A stretch of DNA of 64,000 nt, taken from CAZIBG01 sp964536985. GTDB taxonomy: Bacteria > Patescibacteriota > Saccharimonadia > Saccharimonadales > AWTP1-31. The DNA lies in assembly GCA_964536985.1 (NCBI GenBank), contig CAZIBG010000002.1, positions 1 to 64,000 on the forward strand. Direction: 5' to 3'. Both the position numbers and the translations under genes were made by a program. This document shows positions 1-8,123 of this stretch, one piece after another. The notes under the pieces are model-generated. The model did not search any database. It saw only the letters and a program-made list of their open reading frames with translations, and had not been told where the DNA came from. The stretch's first letter is position 1. The number at the start of each line of letters is the position of its first letter.

Positions 1-1125
1 GTCTTGCTCCAGCCTTGACGTCATATAGTCGCGCCAATCTTTTGGCAAGGCAAAAGATTGCAAAATCGGCACTAATTCGCCAGCCAATACATATTCGCGC
101 ACCTCTTTTTCTCGGCACATCACCTTTTTGCTTTTATGAGTACACCGATAATAGGTGTACTCATGCACATTGCCGTTTTTCTGCCGCTTGATTTTGTGCG
201 CTCCAGTTACGAAACAATCGCAATTCTCGCACCTAACCAATAGATTAAGCGGTTGCGGCGCGGTGGCTTGCTTTTGGGCGCGTCCGCGCCCAGTAAGTAC
301 GCGCTGCACTCTGTCAAATAACGCTTTGTCGATAATAGCCGTATGCTTGCCCTCATACACAACACCGTTGTATCGAAAATGCCCATAATAAAATACATCT
401 GTCAGCATACGCTTGACGCGCGACGCGTGCCACTGTTTACCACCCGCCGACTTTGGCTCGCCCTTTTTCCTGCGCCGTCCGCGCGTCTTTACGCCATTGA
501 CGTACAGAAAAGCGGCGATGTCGTCCAGCGTTTTTGTGCCTGTGGCGTATAGCTCAAAGGCTTGGCGCACGATTTCCGCCAACTTTTTGTCTACCCAGAT
601 TGTTTTTGTCCATACATCGTTGATATAGCCGACAGGCGCAAGGCGCGGACAATGACCCTCGCGCACTTTCTGGCGCAGTCCTCGCTTGGTGTTTACCGAT
701 AGATTATCGACATACTGTTTAGACGAATTAAACTCATTTGCCAGCATATATTTACCTTGCGGCGTATTCTCGAACCAAAAGTGGGGGAACTTTAGATCGG
801 CGATGATGTTTTCATCGAGCATATAAATGACGCGCCCGCTATCTATCGAGTTGCGCGACAACCTGTCGGGCAACCACGCCAAAACGCCGTTAGCCTCGCC
901 GTTTTCTATGCGCTCCAGCATTTTGTTAAACTTCGGACGTCCTGGCTTTTTCGCTGTCTGCTTTTCTACGATGATACCTGCGATACGCAAGCCCATACGC
1001 TTGGCAAATTCTTTTAGCTCGATTATCTGTGCCGCGACAGATAATATTTGCTTGTCCTCTACATCGGTGCTTTTGCGCACATAGATGAAATACACCAGCT
1101 CTATATTTACTAGTAAATCCCTCAT
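1..1125 (-). CDS. Large serine recombinase (partial, C-terminus beyond window)
   Basis: The reverse strand is open from an ATG at 1125 to the window edge (375 codons, no stop), so the C-terminal part is missing. The N-terminus reads YVRKSTD at about residues 15-21, the catalytic-serine motif of resolvase/invertase proteins, followed by a LPDRLSRN stretch typical of that domain. Next comes a Recombinase domain (about 150-270; VGYINDV, TLDDIAAFLYVNGVKTR) and a zinc-ribbon-like cluster CENC...RCTHKSKKVMC at about 300-340. Enzymes of this class catalyse site-specific integration, excision or inversion through a phosphoserine-DNA intermediate. A purine-rich Shine-Dalgarno (GAGAGGG) precedes the start. 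The gene is next to a dyad-rich non-coding patch and a 167-bp inverted repeat, which suggests a mobile or invertible region. Family call is firm; whether it is an integrase or an invertase is not decided. Confidence 0.9.
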   Translation of the reverse strand, partial: MRDLLVNIELVYFIYVRKSTDVEDKQILSVAAQIIELKEFAKRMGLRIAGIIVEKQTAKKPGRPKFNKMLERIENGEANGVLAWLPDRLSRNSIDSGRVIYMLDENIIADLKFPHFWFENTPQGKYMLANEFNSSKQYVDNLSVNTKRGLRQKVREGHCPRLAPVGYINDVWTKTIWVDKKLAEIVRQAFELYATGTKTLDDIAAFLYVNGVKTRGRRRKKGEPKSAGGKQWHASRVKRMLTDVFYYGHFRYNGVVYEGKHTAIIDKALFDRVQRVLTGRGRAQKQATAPQPLNLLVRCENCDCFVTGAHKIKRQKNGNVHEYTYYRCTHKSKKVMCREKEVREYVLAGELVPILQSFALPKDWRDYMTSRLEQD

Positions 1126-1144
1126 AGTTGCCCTCTCAACTTAA

Positions 1145-1240
1145 ATAGCCGCCCCGCTGGACACAATCCAGTAAAACTGCATTGTACGGGACGGCTATAT
1201 AAGCCAAAAATATCGCCGTTTTACTGATTGATTGTGTCCA
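1145..1240. other. Nested dyads upstream of the serine recombinase (candidate recombination or control site)
   Basis: Two inverted repeats are nested in front of the recombinase gene. ATAGCCG at 1145-1151 pairs with CGGCTAT at 1192-1198. TGGACACAATCC-AGTAAAAC at 1158-1177 pairs imperfectly with GTTTTACTGATTGATTGTGTCCA (1218-1240), the second arm carrying a few extra bases. Serine recombinase genes commonly lie beside their own attachment site, so this may be a crossover or an autoregulatory site. The assignment is inference from position and symmetry only. Confidence 0.35.
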
Positions 1241-1285
1241 CTTCCATTTTACCACGGCGCGGAGCGTGTCGGCTATGCCGACAGA

Positions 1286-1316
1286 AAAACAAAAAAGTGC
1301 ACCAGCTTGCTGGTGC
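1286..1316 (-). terminator. Intrinsic terminator
   Basis: Read on the minus strand, GCACCAG-CAAG-CTGGTGC (1316-1299) is followed by ACTTTTTTGTTTTT. It would stop transcripts coming from the CPBP gene before the recombinase gene. Confidence 0.75.
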
Positions 1317-1371
1317 TCCAAATCTCATTCCCCCCAGAAAAACAGCTGGCTGGCGCTGCGCGCCGCCAGAG

Positions 1372-1393
1372 AAAAAACCGCCCCAGAGGGCGG
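1372..1393 (-). terminator. Intrinsic terminator, second of a tandem pair
   Basis: On the minus strand CCGCCC-TCTG-GGGCGG (1393-1378) is followed by six T residues. With the hairpin at 1299-1316 it forms a double stop downstream of the CPBP gene. The rest of 1126-1606 shows no credible gene. Confidence 0.75.
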
Positions 1394-1416
1394 CAATTTC
1401 CGTTCTTTTCCCAAAA

Positions 1417-1583
1417 TGGTGCAATTTTACACTTTTGCGCGAACCCAGTTTCAGCGGAGCTGTGAGTAAGCCGCGCCGCCTGTCCGCCGTGGGCGGACGC
1501 GCCCCACCAGCCGCCCCCTTTGCCGTTTTCTGAGATTTCCCCCCGCCGAATTTCTTTTTTTAGCTGAAAAGGGGTTGGCTGGT
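1417..1583 (+). repeat. 167-bp perfect inverted repeat, left arm
   Basis: Bases 1417-1583 are the exact reverse complement of 2620-2786, checked base by base including a run of seven T/A. The arms end inside non-coding DNA on both sides and bracket the CPBP gene. The arm is GC-rich and contains an internal hairpin (GTCCGCC-GTG-GGCGGAC). Confidence 0.95.
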
Positions 1584-1606
1584 TAGGTGCGCTGTCGCTT
1601 TGACGA

Positions 1607-2470
1607 CTAGCTGGCTACTGCTTTCCTTGTTGCCTGCCTGGGTTTTCGCCCGACAAGCCAAAGCCCTAACACAATCATCGCGCTAACAAATAATGTTACT
1701 ATCGAGCCTTCAATCACTGCCGCGCCGCCAGTCATTATGTCACTGCCATGCTGCGATACTTTTAGTAGCGACGGATATACGCCGCCTAGACTAACAACAC
1801 CTAGTATGACTCCGCCAATACCATTCCAGATAATATGCGCGACAATCGGTGCGAGCAATGAGCCTGTGCGTATAAGCAAAAATGTAAACACCAAGCTTGC
1901 AGCGACAACGTTCGCAACCCCCAGCACGCCGCCTTGCAGCCCGTGCATCAGAGTAAACAGTATTGTCGTTACGATTGCCGCAGCAGCGACGGAGTGCCGC
2001 TTTTCAATCATCGTGAACAGATAGCCGCGCACCAAATACTCTTGCATCACAACATTGATAACCATGGCGGCAAACCAAATAGTCAGTGATGCAACGGTAG
2101 TAGTGCCCTCAAATTGCAAAAATCCCATTAGTACAAGCGGAAGAACCACTACTGCTAGCCAGCCTACGCCGACAAGAGTACCGATTGCGAGATTTTTCAC
2201 CCATTTATTACCAGCCAATACAGGCCAGCCAATCTTGCCGCCGATTTTACTGGCAAACACGCCTGTCGCCACGAGTAGTGCAAGTGCCGGCACCACTTCC
2301 CACCATAGCCGCTGTAGTGCCTCGTCGGCTCGCGTCCAGGATGGATTCTCGAGAGTATCATTCGACATCACAAGCGATATGAGTACCGCCCATAATACGA
2401 AAAAGCCAAGTCCCAGTAAGATCGACACGCCTAGACGTCTTAATGACGATTTTGTTGGTTTTTTGAGCAT
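1607..2470 (-). CDS. CPBP-family intramembrane protein (putative glutamic metalloprotease, Abi type)
   Basis: This 287-residue protein has several hydrophobic segments (about 15-35, 57-75, 92-118, 128-143, 160-175, 185-220, 250-270). Three CPBP motifs are visible: QEYLVRGY (143-150; the usual EExxxR with the first Glu replaced by Gln), FTLMH (172-176) and HIIWN (212-216). Family members cleave substrates in the membrane, such as CAAX-type prenylated proteins, or act in bacteriocin immunity; the substrate here is unknown. A TAAAAT -10 box ends 6 nt before the ATG with no Shine-Dalgarno, suggesting a leaderless mRNA. The gene is flanked by a perfect 167-bp inverted repeat and has tandem terminators behind it. 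The Q143 change could reduce catalysis. Confidence 0.85.
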   Translation of the reverse strand: MLKKPTKSSLRRLGVSILLGLGFFVLWAVLISLVMSNDTLENPSWTRADEALQRLWWEVVPALALLVATGVFASKIGGKIGWPVLAGNKWVKNLAIGTLVGVGWLAVVVLPLVLMGFLQFEGTTTVASLTIWFAAMVINVVMQEYLVRGYLFTMIEKRHSVAAAAIVTTILFTLMHGLQGGVLGVANVVAASLVFTFLLIRTGSLLAPIVAHIIWNGIGGVILGVVSLGGVYPSLLKVSQHGSDIMTGGAAVIEGSIVTLFVSAMIVLGLWLVGRKPRQATRKAVAS

Positions 2471-2619
2471 AAGTTTATTTTACCATTTTTACTTGTTTTT
2501 ATACTTTCGGTTATTACTTGACTTGTTCTTTGCATATAACTTACAGGACGAGAGCGCGCAAGCGCGTCGGCTATGCCGACTAAAGCCACGCCACCTCTAC
2601 CACTTGTGGTAGGCGAACC

Positions 2620-2786
2620 ACCAGCCAACCCCTTTTCAGCTAAAAAAAGAAATTCGGCGGGGGGAAATCTCAGAAAACGGCAAAGGGGGCGGCTGGTGGG
2701 GCGCGTCCGCCCACGGCGGACAGGCGGCGCGGCTTACTCACAGCTCCGCTGAAACTGGGTTCGCGCAAAAGTGTAAAATTGCACCA
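2620..2786 (-). repeat. 167-bp perfect inverted repeat, right arm
   Basis: Exact reverse complement of 1417-1583. It lies between the CPBP gene and the membrane-anchored unknown protein at 2873-3583. The segment between the two arms is 1036 bp and holds one complete gene. Confidence 0.95.
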
Positions 2787-2872
2787 AATTTAGAGACCTG
2801 CAGCAAGGTAAATCTTTTGAGTTAGTATGGATTAATCTTAGGCTTTCTCTTTTGGACATTAACGCTCATTAA

Positions 2873-3583
2873 TTACTTTTTACGAAGCAAGATGTTATCA
2901 CAGGTAATATCGGATTTACATGCAAACTGCAGAGTAAATTCTATGTAGGAAAACTGCGAGTTTTCAGTGCTTGTAGATTTAATTACCAATTGATACGGAT
3001 TCCTGTCAAGATCAAAATCTAACTGTAGTGGTTGACTATTGGTACGCGTAGCTATTTCATCGTGTAAACTTTGACACTCCTTGCTGGACATGCAATCAGG
3101 CTCAAGAGCATGCTTCGCGTTTATATCAAGTTGTTTCTGTCGATCAGTTGTTGCTTCAGCGAAAGTCTTTACATTATATTCAGATGTTTTATTTTTCCAG
3201 CCATTGTCTACAAGTTTCCTTGTAGCTTTCTCTGCAAGCTGCGTTGAAACACCGTATCTTCCAATAACTTTACCTCTTTCTAAAGTCCACCCTTTGCCAG
3301 GAAAAATATCAAACACATGTGTTCGCAGGTTTGGTTTTTCTACATAGTGAGGCGTTGTGACTGTTGGGGTTGTTCTAGAATTGATACCAGTGATATTCAG
3401 GATTGAGCTGTATTCATCCAATGCCTCTTGTTCACTAATAAATTCGAGGTTGCTTGAGTGATCCAAAAAACGTGCATCATTTGTATCGATTTTTGTTACA
3501 TACAAAAATAATTGGATTCCAAGAACTATTACGATAAAAAGTGCCCCTGCTATTAATTTTTTAGATGTTTTAGTATTTTTCAT
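2873..3583 (-). CDS. Unknown membrane-anchored protein
   Basis: This 236-residue protein is not recognised. Residues 1-10 are basic and a single hydrophobic segment follows (about 10-30, ALFIVIVLGIQLFLYV), so it is probably anchored by its N-terminus with the rest outside. The outer part contains four cysteines in two close groups: CMSSKEC near 165-171 and CKSDITC near 222-228, which could form disulfides. The gene is more AT-rich than the CPBP side. It ends 21 nt after the CheD-like gene upstream and may be co-transcribed with it. Confidence 0.6.
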   Translation of the reverse strand: MKNTKTSKKLIAGALFIVIVLGIQLFLYVTKIDTNDARFLDHSSNLEFISEQEALDEYSSILNITGINSRTTPTVTTPHYVEKPNLRTHVFDIFPGKGWTLERGKVIGRYGVSTQLAEKATRKLVDNGWKNKTSEYNVKTFAEATTDRQKQLDINAKHALEPDCMSSKECQSLHDEIATRTNSQPLQLDFDLDRNPYQLVIKSTSTENSQFSYIEFTLQFACKSDITCDNILLRKK

Positions 3584-3603
3584 AAAATTACCGGTAAATA
3601 GTA

Positions 3604-4296
3604 TTAACCATCCGTGTCGAGTTCATCACTTACGACCGCTCTTGGCTTCATGGCCTCAACAGTAATCTGGTGGTCGCCACGGTCAGTCAACACTGTTAGT
3701 ACAGCTTGCTCACCGCTATTGTCCAACACGGCAACACATTTACCATAGTCTTGACCCTTTTCGTCTGGATTGCGGCTATCGTATTCTGCAGAGTAGAATT
3801 GGGCGTCCGGAAACTCTGTGCTTAGCATATCTGTTTCTTTGGGGAATCTTGTTCTATCGACAAAAGTGAAGACAGTACCCAGCGCAACCCCTTTCTGCTC
3901 AAAATCATCCTTACGTTCGTGGACTGCTTGAGCATAACGCTCAGAACCAAGTTCGGGCGGAAAATGTGTCATGGCTACTATGCTTTTACCTTGCAAGTTC
4001 TTGCCCGCCAGAATCGTTGTATGACAACCGTTAAGTTCCCCGGTCGTAATAACACCAACTTTGCCTGGATTAATTTGTACTGCTTCTGAGCCCCAGACTT
4101 GTATTTCAGCCACTTTTACACCCGAATGACGAGCCTGTTCGACAACATCACTAATACTGCCGGTGCGATCTTTGAGCGTCTCGGTGTTGAATGGTGTATG
4201 GGGGCTTATGATCTGTACCTGCTGTTCTTCTAGCGCAAGAGACGGAGAGACAGCATTGGCGGCTTGCTCATTTTGATGCGGGATTGGTTCTTTCAT
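3604..4296 (-). CDS. Unknown protein with a CheD-like deamidase pattern
   Basis: This 230-residue protein has no signal peptide or membrane segment. Residues 66-114 resemble CheD (chemoreceptor glutamine deamidase, CNF-toxin-like fold): a TTGELNGC stretch puts Thr85 six residues before Cys91, and THFPP puts His111 twenty residues after it. T. maritima CheD, as I recall it, uses T21, C27 and H44 with similar spacing. The motif match is seen; the fold and a deamidase role are inference. No chemotaxis genes are in the window, so a chemoreceptor substrate is unlikely here. The flanks (1-65, 115-230) are unrecognised. Confidence 0.6.
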   Translation of the reverse strand: MKEPIPHQNEQAANAVSPSLALEEQQVQIISPHTPFNTETLKDRTGSISDVVEQARHSGVKVAEIQVWGSEAVQINPGKVGVITTGELNGCHTTILAGKNLQGKSIVAMTHFPPELGSERYAQAVHERKDDFEQKGVALGTVFTFVDRTRFPKETDMLSTEFPDAQFYSAEYDSRNPDEKGQDYGKCVAVLDNSGEQAVLTVLTDRGDHQITVEAMKPRAVVSDELDTDG

Positions 4297-4370
4297 TTTT
4301 TGTGCTTTAAATCTATGGTTTGATTATACTACCCGCTCCACTGCTTTGCTATACTAATGAATCACAGTTG

Positions 4371-4493
4371 ATTAAACTTATATCTCCAACATATGCATAC
4401 GTAAACTTTGGACTACTTGGACAGCCCCGTGAGACTTACACCCTGATGGAACGAGTTATTAACGTGATATTGGGCTTAGTTTTGTCTACCTAG
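4371..4493 (+). pseudogene. Decayed fragment of a paralogue of the 4670-4957 membrane protein gene
   Basis: Translating from 4371 gives ...YVNFGLLGQPRETYTLMERVINVILGLVLST before a TAG at 4491. This aligns with NVNLGLFGQAYEEPTLLARIISILIGLGF in the intact gene about 430 bp downstream. The N-terminal half and the C-terminal tail are missing and no in-frame start is present, although a TATACT box and an out-of-frame ATG occur at 4351-4359. It looks like a degraded tandem duplicate. The remaining bases of 4297-4669 contain only a terminator. Confidence 0.7.
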
Positions 4494-4622
4494 ACTTTTC
4501 GTTTAGAAAACCTCGCTATCGGTCAGTGCAAAAGTAACTAGCTTTTTGTGTACTACCAAAATACTTCTATAAATTTGGTTCCACGATAGGTCAATGTGGC
4601 GCACCATCCAAGTAAAAATATT

Positions 4623-4647
4623 GCCACCCCTGCTGGGTGGCTTTTTT
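4623..4647 (+). terminator. Intrinsic terminator
   Basis: GCCACCC-CTGCT-GGGTGGC is followed by TTTTTTG on the plus strand. It closes off transcription from the decayed fragment and insulates the next gene, whose TATACT box follows at 4651-4656. Confidence 0.85.
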
Positions 4648-4669
4648 GTTATACTAATCCTAGAACATT

Positions 4670-4957
4670 ATGCAGTCTGACAAAATAAATGAAGCGCGTA
4701 GAGGTTTTAGCTGGATAGCGTTTTTAAGGTCTACAATTATTGCTTTAGGCGTTGCGGTGCCACTGTTTATTGTCTACTTGATTCTATATCTCTATATACC
4801 TGGAAATAATGTAAATCTCGGACTCTTCGGACAGGCCTATGAAGAACCAACTCTCTTGGCACGAATTATTAGCATCCTAATTGGTCTTGGTTTTATATAT
4901 CTTGATTTGAGTATAGGAAGGCGCTATTACCGCTCGATCAGAAAGTCGTCCCCCTAA
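4670..4957 (+). CDS. Small two-span membrane protein, unknown
   Basis: This 95-residue protein has two hydrophobic segments (about 15-45 and 64-82) and a basic C-terminus (RRYYRSIRKSS). The family is not recognised. A decayed paralogue lies upstream and the next gene begins 2 nt after the stop, so the two are probably a unit of membrane partners. The start follows a TATACT box by 14 nt with no Shine-Dalgarno. Confidence 0.65.
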   Translation: MQSDKINEARRGFSWIAFLRSTIIALGVAVPLFIVYLILYLYIPGNNVNLGLFGQAYEEPTLLARIISILIGLGFIYLDLSIGRRYYRSIRKSSP

Positions 4958-4959
4958 CG

Positions 4960-5259
4960 ATGATTGCCGTTATTGCTGTCATCATTATTACTGCGGGGCT
5001 ATACCGATCTGCACGCGTACCGAGAGCACGACTTTACTCGCTTTCACTATTATCAATTCTGGCCTTAGGACTCAATAACTTCCTGATTTTCTTAGACTCA
5101 TCAGGTAAGACTGATTGCGGTAAATACTACGATCTAGACTTAGGCTGCTCTAATGTACTTCCAAGTTGGCTTGTCCCGTTTACTGCCGGACTACTTATAT
5201 CGGCATTGGCACTTAGTGTTTTTATTTTGATTAAATTCAGAAACGACAGAAGAAAATAA
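4960..5259 (+). CDS. Small membrane protein, unknown
   Basis: This 99-residue protein shows three hydrophobic stretches (about 1-15, 27-46, 72-92) and a short loop with two cysteines (TDCGKYYDLDLGC). It begins 2 nt after the preceding stop, suggesting translational coupling with the 95-residue protein. Function is not recognisable. Confidence 0.6.
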   Translation: MIAVIAVIIITAGLYRSARVPRARLYSLSLLSILALGLNNFLIFLDSSGKTDCGKYYDLDLGCSNVLPSWLVPFTAGLLISALALSVFILIKFRNDRRK

Positions 5260-5310
5260 CTTCGGCCATAGTAATTGTCTTATATGCCTCAATATGGTAT
5301 TGTAATTTTT

Positions 5311-6234
5311 ATGTCTTTTGAAAAACAACCACTGTCTATTGCGGAGCGAGTGCTTGGAATTAGCGACAATTTAACACCAGACGAATCAATGCAAGCCGGC
5401 TACGAAAAGGTAATGAGTACCGAGCCAATGAGCCAAGATTCATTCAGTTTTCTGTTTGAGCAATTTTCAATACTACAAATGTTTGGGCCTGATGTTCCCG
5501 GCGTAATGATGTCAGATCCAAAAAGGGGCGGTCAAGCTTCTCCCGAATACACTAACGAAGCGCGTATGGCAGCCCTATCAGTGTGCGACGTAGTCACTAG
5601 TGGTTCAATAAATTTTGCTAACTCTCTTGTAGATTGGCCTGCATACCAACAACTCATGAAAGATCATGGCAAGAAGATTGGTGGAGTAGCTTTGATGATA
5701 GGTGCGATATCACCTATGTCTACTATGGCATTCGAAGCTATTGCCGAAGACGAATATGGCGCTGATCACGCAGTGACTGTGGATGTGGCAGGATCGTCAG
5801 CAAAAGCCCGCCAAGGGAACTTTTTATATGGTTCCGGAACAGAACTACCTTTTGCCGACGAAAGCATCAGTTATGTACATACAAATAGGCTGCTTCATGT
5901 TCTTCAATACGGCGGAGATATCTGGAGAGAAGATGGCGGTGTTGCCGATACAGCACTGTTTTCTGAGATATCCCGTGTCCTTAGACCAGGTGGTCAGCTG
6001 TTAATGGTCGAGTCACTGCCTTCCCGTCATCATGACAACCCCCGCGGATTGGAGCAGTTCATGGATCGCATCCGAAAACAGCTCGACTCCCAAGAATTTG
6101 AAGGCATACATATCGATAACCACGCTTCCATGCTGAGCAAAACCTACTTATTTGACCGCACACGTAACTTCGGTAAACACCTTGTTGGGCTAAATCGAGT
6201 TACTGCAGATGTATTTGCACGTAAACCGGTCTAG
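5311..6234 (+). CDS. Putative SAM-dependent methyltransferase
   Basis: The 307-residue protein carries a Methyltransf_11-like core: a degenerate first loop (VTVDVAGSSAKARQ, about 155-170), an acidic post-loop (GTELPFADESISYVHTNRLLHVL) and the hallmark SEISRVLRPGGQLLMVES (about 216-235). The N-terminal 130 residues are unrecognised and may bind substrate. The start at 5311 is preferred over upstream ATGs because TTGTCT (5275-5280), a 17-nt spacer and TATTGT (5298-5303) end 7 nt before it, giving a leaderless mRNA. The gene overlaps the convergent dehydrogenase gene by 4 nt. Substrate unknown. Confidence 0.75.
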   Translation: MSFEKQPLSIAERVLGISDNLTPDESMQAGYEKVMSTEPMSQDSFSFLFEQFSILQMFGPDVPGVMMSDPKRGGQASPEYTNEARMAALSVCDVVTSGSINFANSLVDWPAYQQLMKDHGKKIGGVALMIGAISPMSTMAFEAIAEDEYGADHAVTVDVAGSSAKARQGNFLYGSGTELPFADESISYVHTNRLLHVLQYGGDIWREDGGVADTALFSEISRVLRPGGQLLMVESLPSRHHDNPRGLEQFMDRIRKQLDSQEFEGIHIDNHASMLSKTYLFDRTRNFGKHLVGLNRVTADVFARKPV

Positions 6235-7868
6235 GTCTTAGGGAGGTGGTGGGCTAAGTGGTCCATAGAGTACTCATGACGGAGTAGTGGCTTAACGTCG
6301 TCCAGAGTTACATCGATCTTTACACCGGGGTTAAGGATTCCGTAGGGATCAAAAATGGCCTTGGTTTTTTGGAAGACACTATACATGGCTTGTCCATAAA
6401 GCTTGGGCAGATATGGTGCGCGGAGACGGCCATCGCTATGTTCGCCGCTCGTACTACCACCTAATTCAATAACCATCGAGTAATATTCGTCGATTATCTT
6501 AAAGACCTTCTGTCTGTCGCCAACCTGACTCAGATCTAAGAAGGGTTGCATATGCAGGTTAGCATTGCCGGCGTGCCCCCAAATTGCAGCTTGCAGACCG
6601 TATTTTTCGAACAAGGCGTACACCCCGGAGATGTACTGTTGGAATTTTTCGGCTGGGACAATTCCGTCCTCAATGATTGGCAAGGCCTTGGTGCTACCTT
6701 CTGAGTGAGAAATAACTGCTGCGGCACTGTGCCGAATCCGCCAGAGTTGCTCTTTTTCTTGTTCATCAGTTTCGATCTGGAATTTGATCTGGAATTTGTT
6801 AAGAATCTTAGTGGTACGTTTAGCTAGCTTCTTCTGGATACGAGCGTTGGCGTTATCGAATTCGATCAACACGATTAACTTATGGAACGGCTTGTCGACA
6901 ATACCTTTGAGTTGATTAGGATTATGGGTATCGAGGAAGTTTAGCAAGTGCTCATCCACCAACTCCATAGCACTTGGGATTTCTGGACCAGCTTTGATTT
7001 CGGCAATTACTTGCTCGGCCACCTGAAGATCGTCGAAGAAGGCAGCGATTAAAGTAGTTTCCGGGTTATAAACTGCGGTGCTCAGGCAAGCTTCGGTTAC
7101 TATTCCAAGTGTGCCCTGTGATCCAACAAAAAGTGGGGTCAAATCGAATGATCCATCTTTGCGTTTGACGTCTATAATATCGTAACCAGCAGAGTTCTTG
7201 CTGACGTTAAGGGCCGAATCATTAATGACCTGCTTGTTCTCTTCGATAAGGGCGTCTACAGCGCGGTAGACTTCGCCTTCAAAGCTGGTGAGCCCCATCT
7301 TTTTGCTGAGTTCACGCTTGCTGAGGCGACGTGTTTCGATTACTTCGCCGTTGGCTAAAACAACACGCAGGCTTTTTACGAATTCGCGGGTAGCACCATA
7401 TTTAATGGTCTTTTCGCCGGCTGCGTTGTTAGCAATTGCACCACCAATGCTGCTGTATTCGATAGAGCTTGGATACGGTGGCAAGAAGCGGCCGTGAGTG
7501 TGTAGTGTCTGCTGCAATTTGGAATATATAATTCCTGGCTCTATTACGACATCACCTGTTTTACCATCAAGCTCCAAGATGCGGTTCATATGAGCTGGAA
7601 AGACCATCATAATCCCCGTTCCAACAGCAGCACTGCCCTGGTCTGTACCCATACCTCGAGCGGTAATTGGGATAACGCGGCCACGTTCGGCGAGTTGCCA
7701 CGTAAACCTAGCGGCCTTACGGACGTCGCCTTCGTTGCGTGGATAAACTACTAACGATGGTGTGGCAGTAAAAACTCCACCATCAGTGGAGAAATATTTG
7801 CGAAGGCTTGCTGATGCAGACACTTCGCCACTTAAATGTTCTTGTAAATAATGTGCAACCTTGCTCAT
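6231..7868 (-). CDS. FAD-binding oxidoreductase (D-lactate/glycolate dehydrogenase type)
   Basis: 545 residues with an N-terminal FAD_binding_4 (PCMH) domain (about 35-215) containing GGAIANNAAGEKTIKYG, and a C-terminal FAD-oxidase_C domain (about 260-520) with the WGHAGNANLHM motif near residue 432. Relatives (GlcD, Dld, LDHD) oxidise 2-hydroxy acids such as D-lactate to the keto acid. The long form without a cysteine cluster resembles soluble D-lactate dehydrogenases. The donor acid and electron acceptor cannot be read from sequence. A purine-rich AGAGGG site precedes the ATG. Confidence 0.88.
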   Translation of the reverse strand: MSKVAHYLQEHLSGEVSASASLRKYFSTDGGVFTATPSLVVYPRNEGDVRKAARFTWQLAERGRVIPITARGMGTDQGSAAVGTGIMMVFPAHMNRILELDGKTGDVVIEPGIIYSKLQQTLHTHGRFLPPYPSSIEYSSIGGAIANNAAGEKTIKYGATREFVKSLRVVLANGEVIETRRLSKRELSKKMGLTSFEGEVYRAVDALIEENKQVINDSALNVSKNSAGYDIIDVKRKDGSFDLTPLFVGSQGTLGIVTEACLSTAVYNPETTLIAAFFDDLQVAEQVIAEIKAGPEIPSAMELVDEHLLNFLDTHNPNQLKGIVDKPFHKLIVLIEFDNANARIQKKLAKRTTKILNKFQIKFQIETDEQEKEQLWRIRHSAAAVISHSEGSTKALPIIEDGIVPAEKFQQYISGVYALFEKYGLQAAIWGHAGNANLHMQPFLDLSQVGDRQKVFKIIDEYYSMVIELGGSTSGEHSDGRLRAPYLPKLYGQAMYSVFQKTKAIFDPYGILNPGVKIDVTLDDVKPLLRHEYSMDHLAHHLPKT

Positions 7869-7974
7869 GAACCCTCTTCTTTATATTGAATAAGCGTAAT
7901 CGTTTCTTGAGTATTATCATACCACACCAAAAGCTCCAGTATCTACTGTTGCAACGGTACTGATGTCCTTATTT

Positions 7975-8061
7975 TGGTGCCGCGAAGAGGACTTGAACCT
8001 CCACGAGATTGCTCTCACTACGACCTGAACGTAGCGCGTCTACCAATTCCGCCATCGCGGC
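7975..8061 (-). tRNA. tRNA-Leu(CAG)
   Basis: On the minus strand a complete class II tRNA folds: acceptor arms GCCGCGA and TCGCGGC, D-arm with GGTAGACG, anticodon stem CTACG/CGTAG around TTCAGGT (anticodon CAG), a long variable arm (TGAGAGCAATCTCG) and a T-arm with GTTCAAGTC. The 3' CCA is encoded (7977-7975). Confidence 0.95.
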
Positions 8062-8123
8062 AACAAAACAAAGAATCAATATCTGTGTATTCTAGTTTAT
8101 TTGAGCTGTTAACTCAAGATAGG

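Noticed and set aside
1228..1533. Open plus-strand frames of 60-100 codons in the GC-rich patch
   Set aside because: They run through two terminators and the inverted repeat, have no ribosome site, and show arginine/proline-rich translations typical of GC-rich non-coding DNA.
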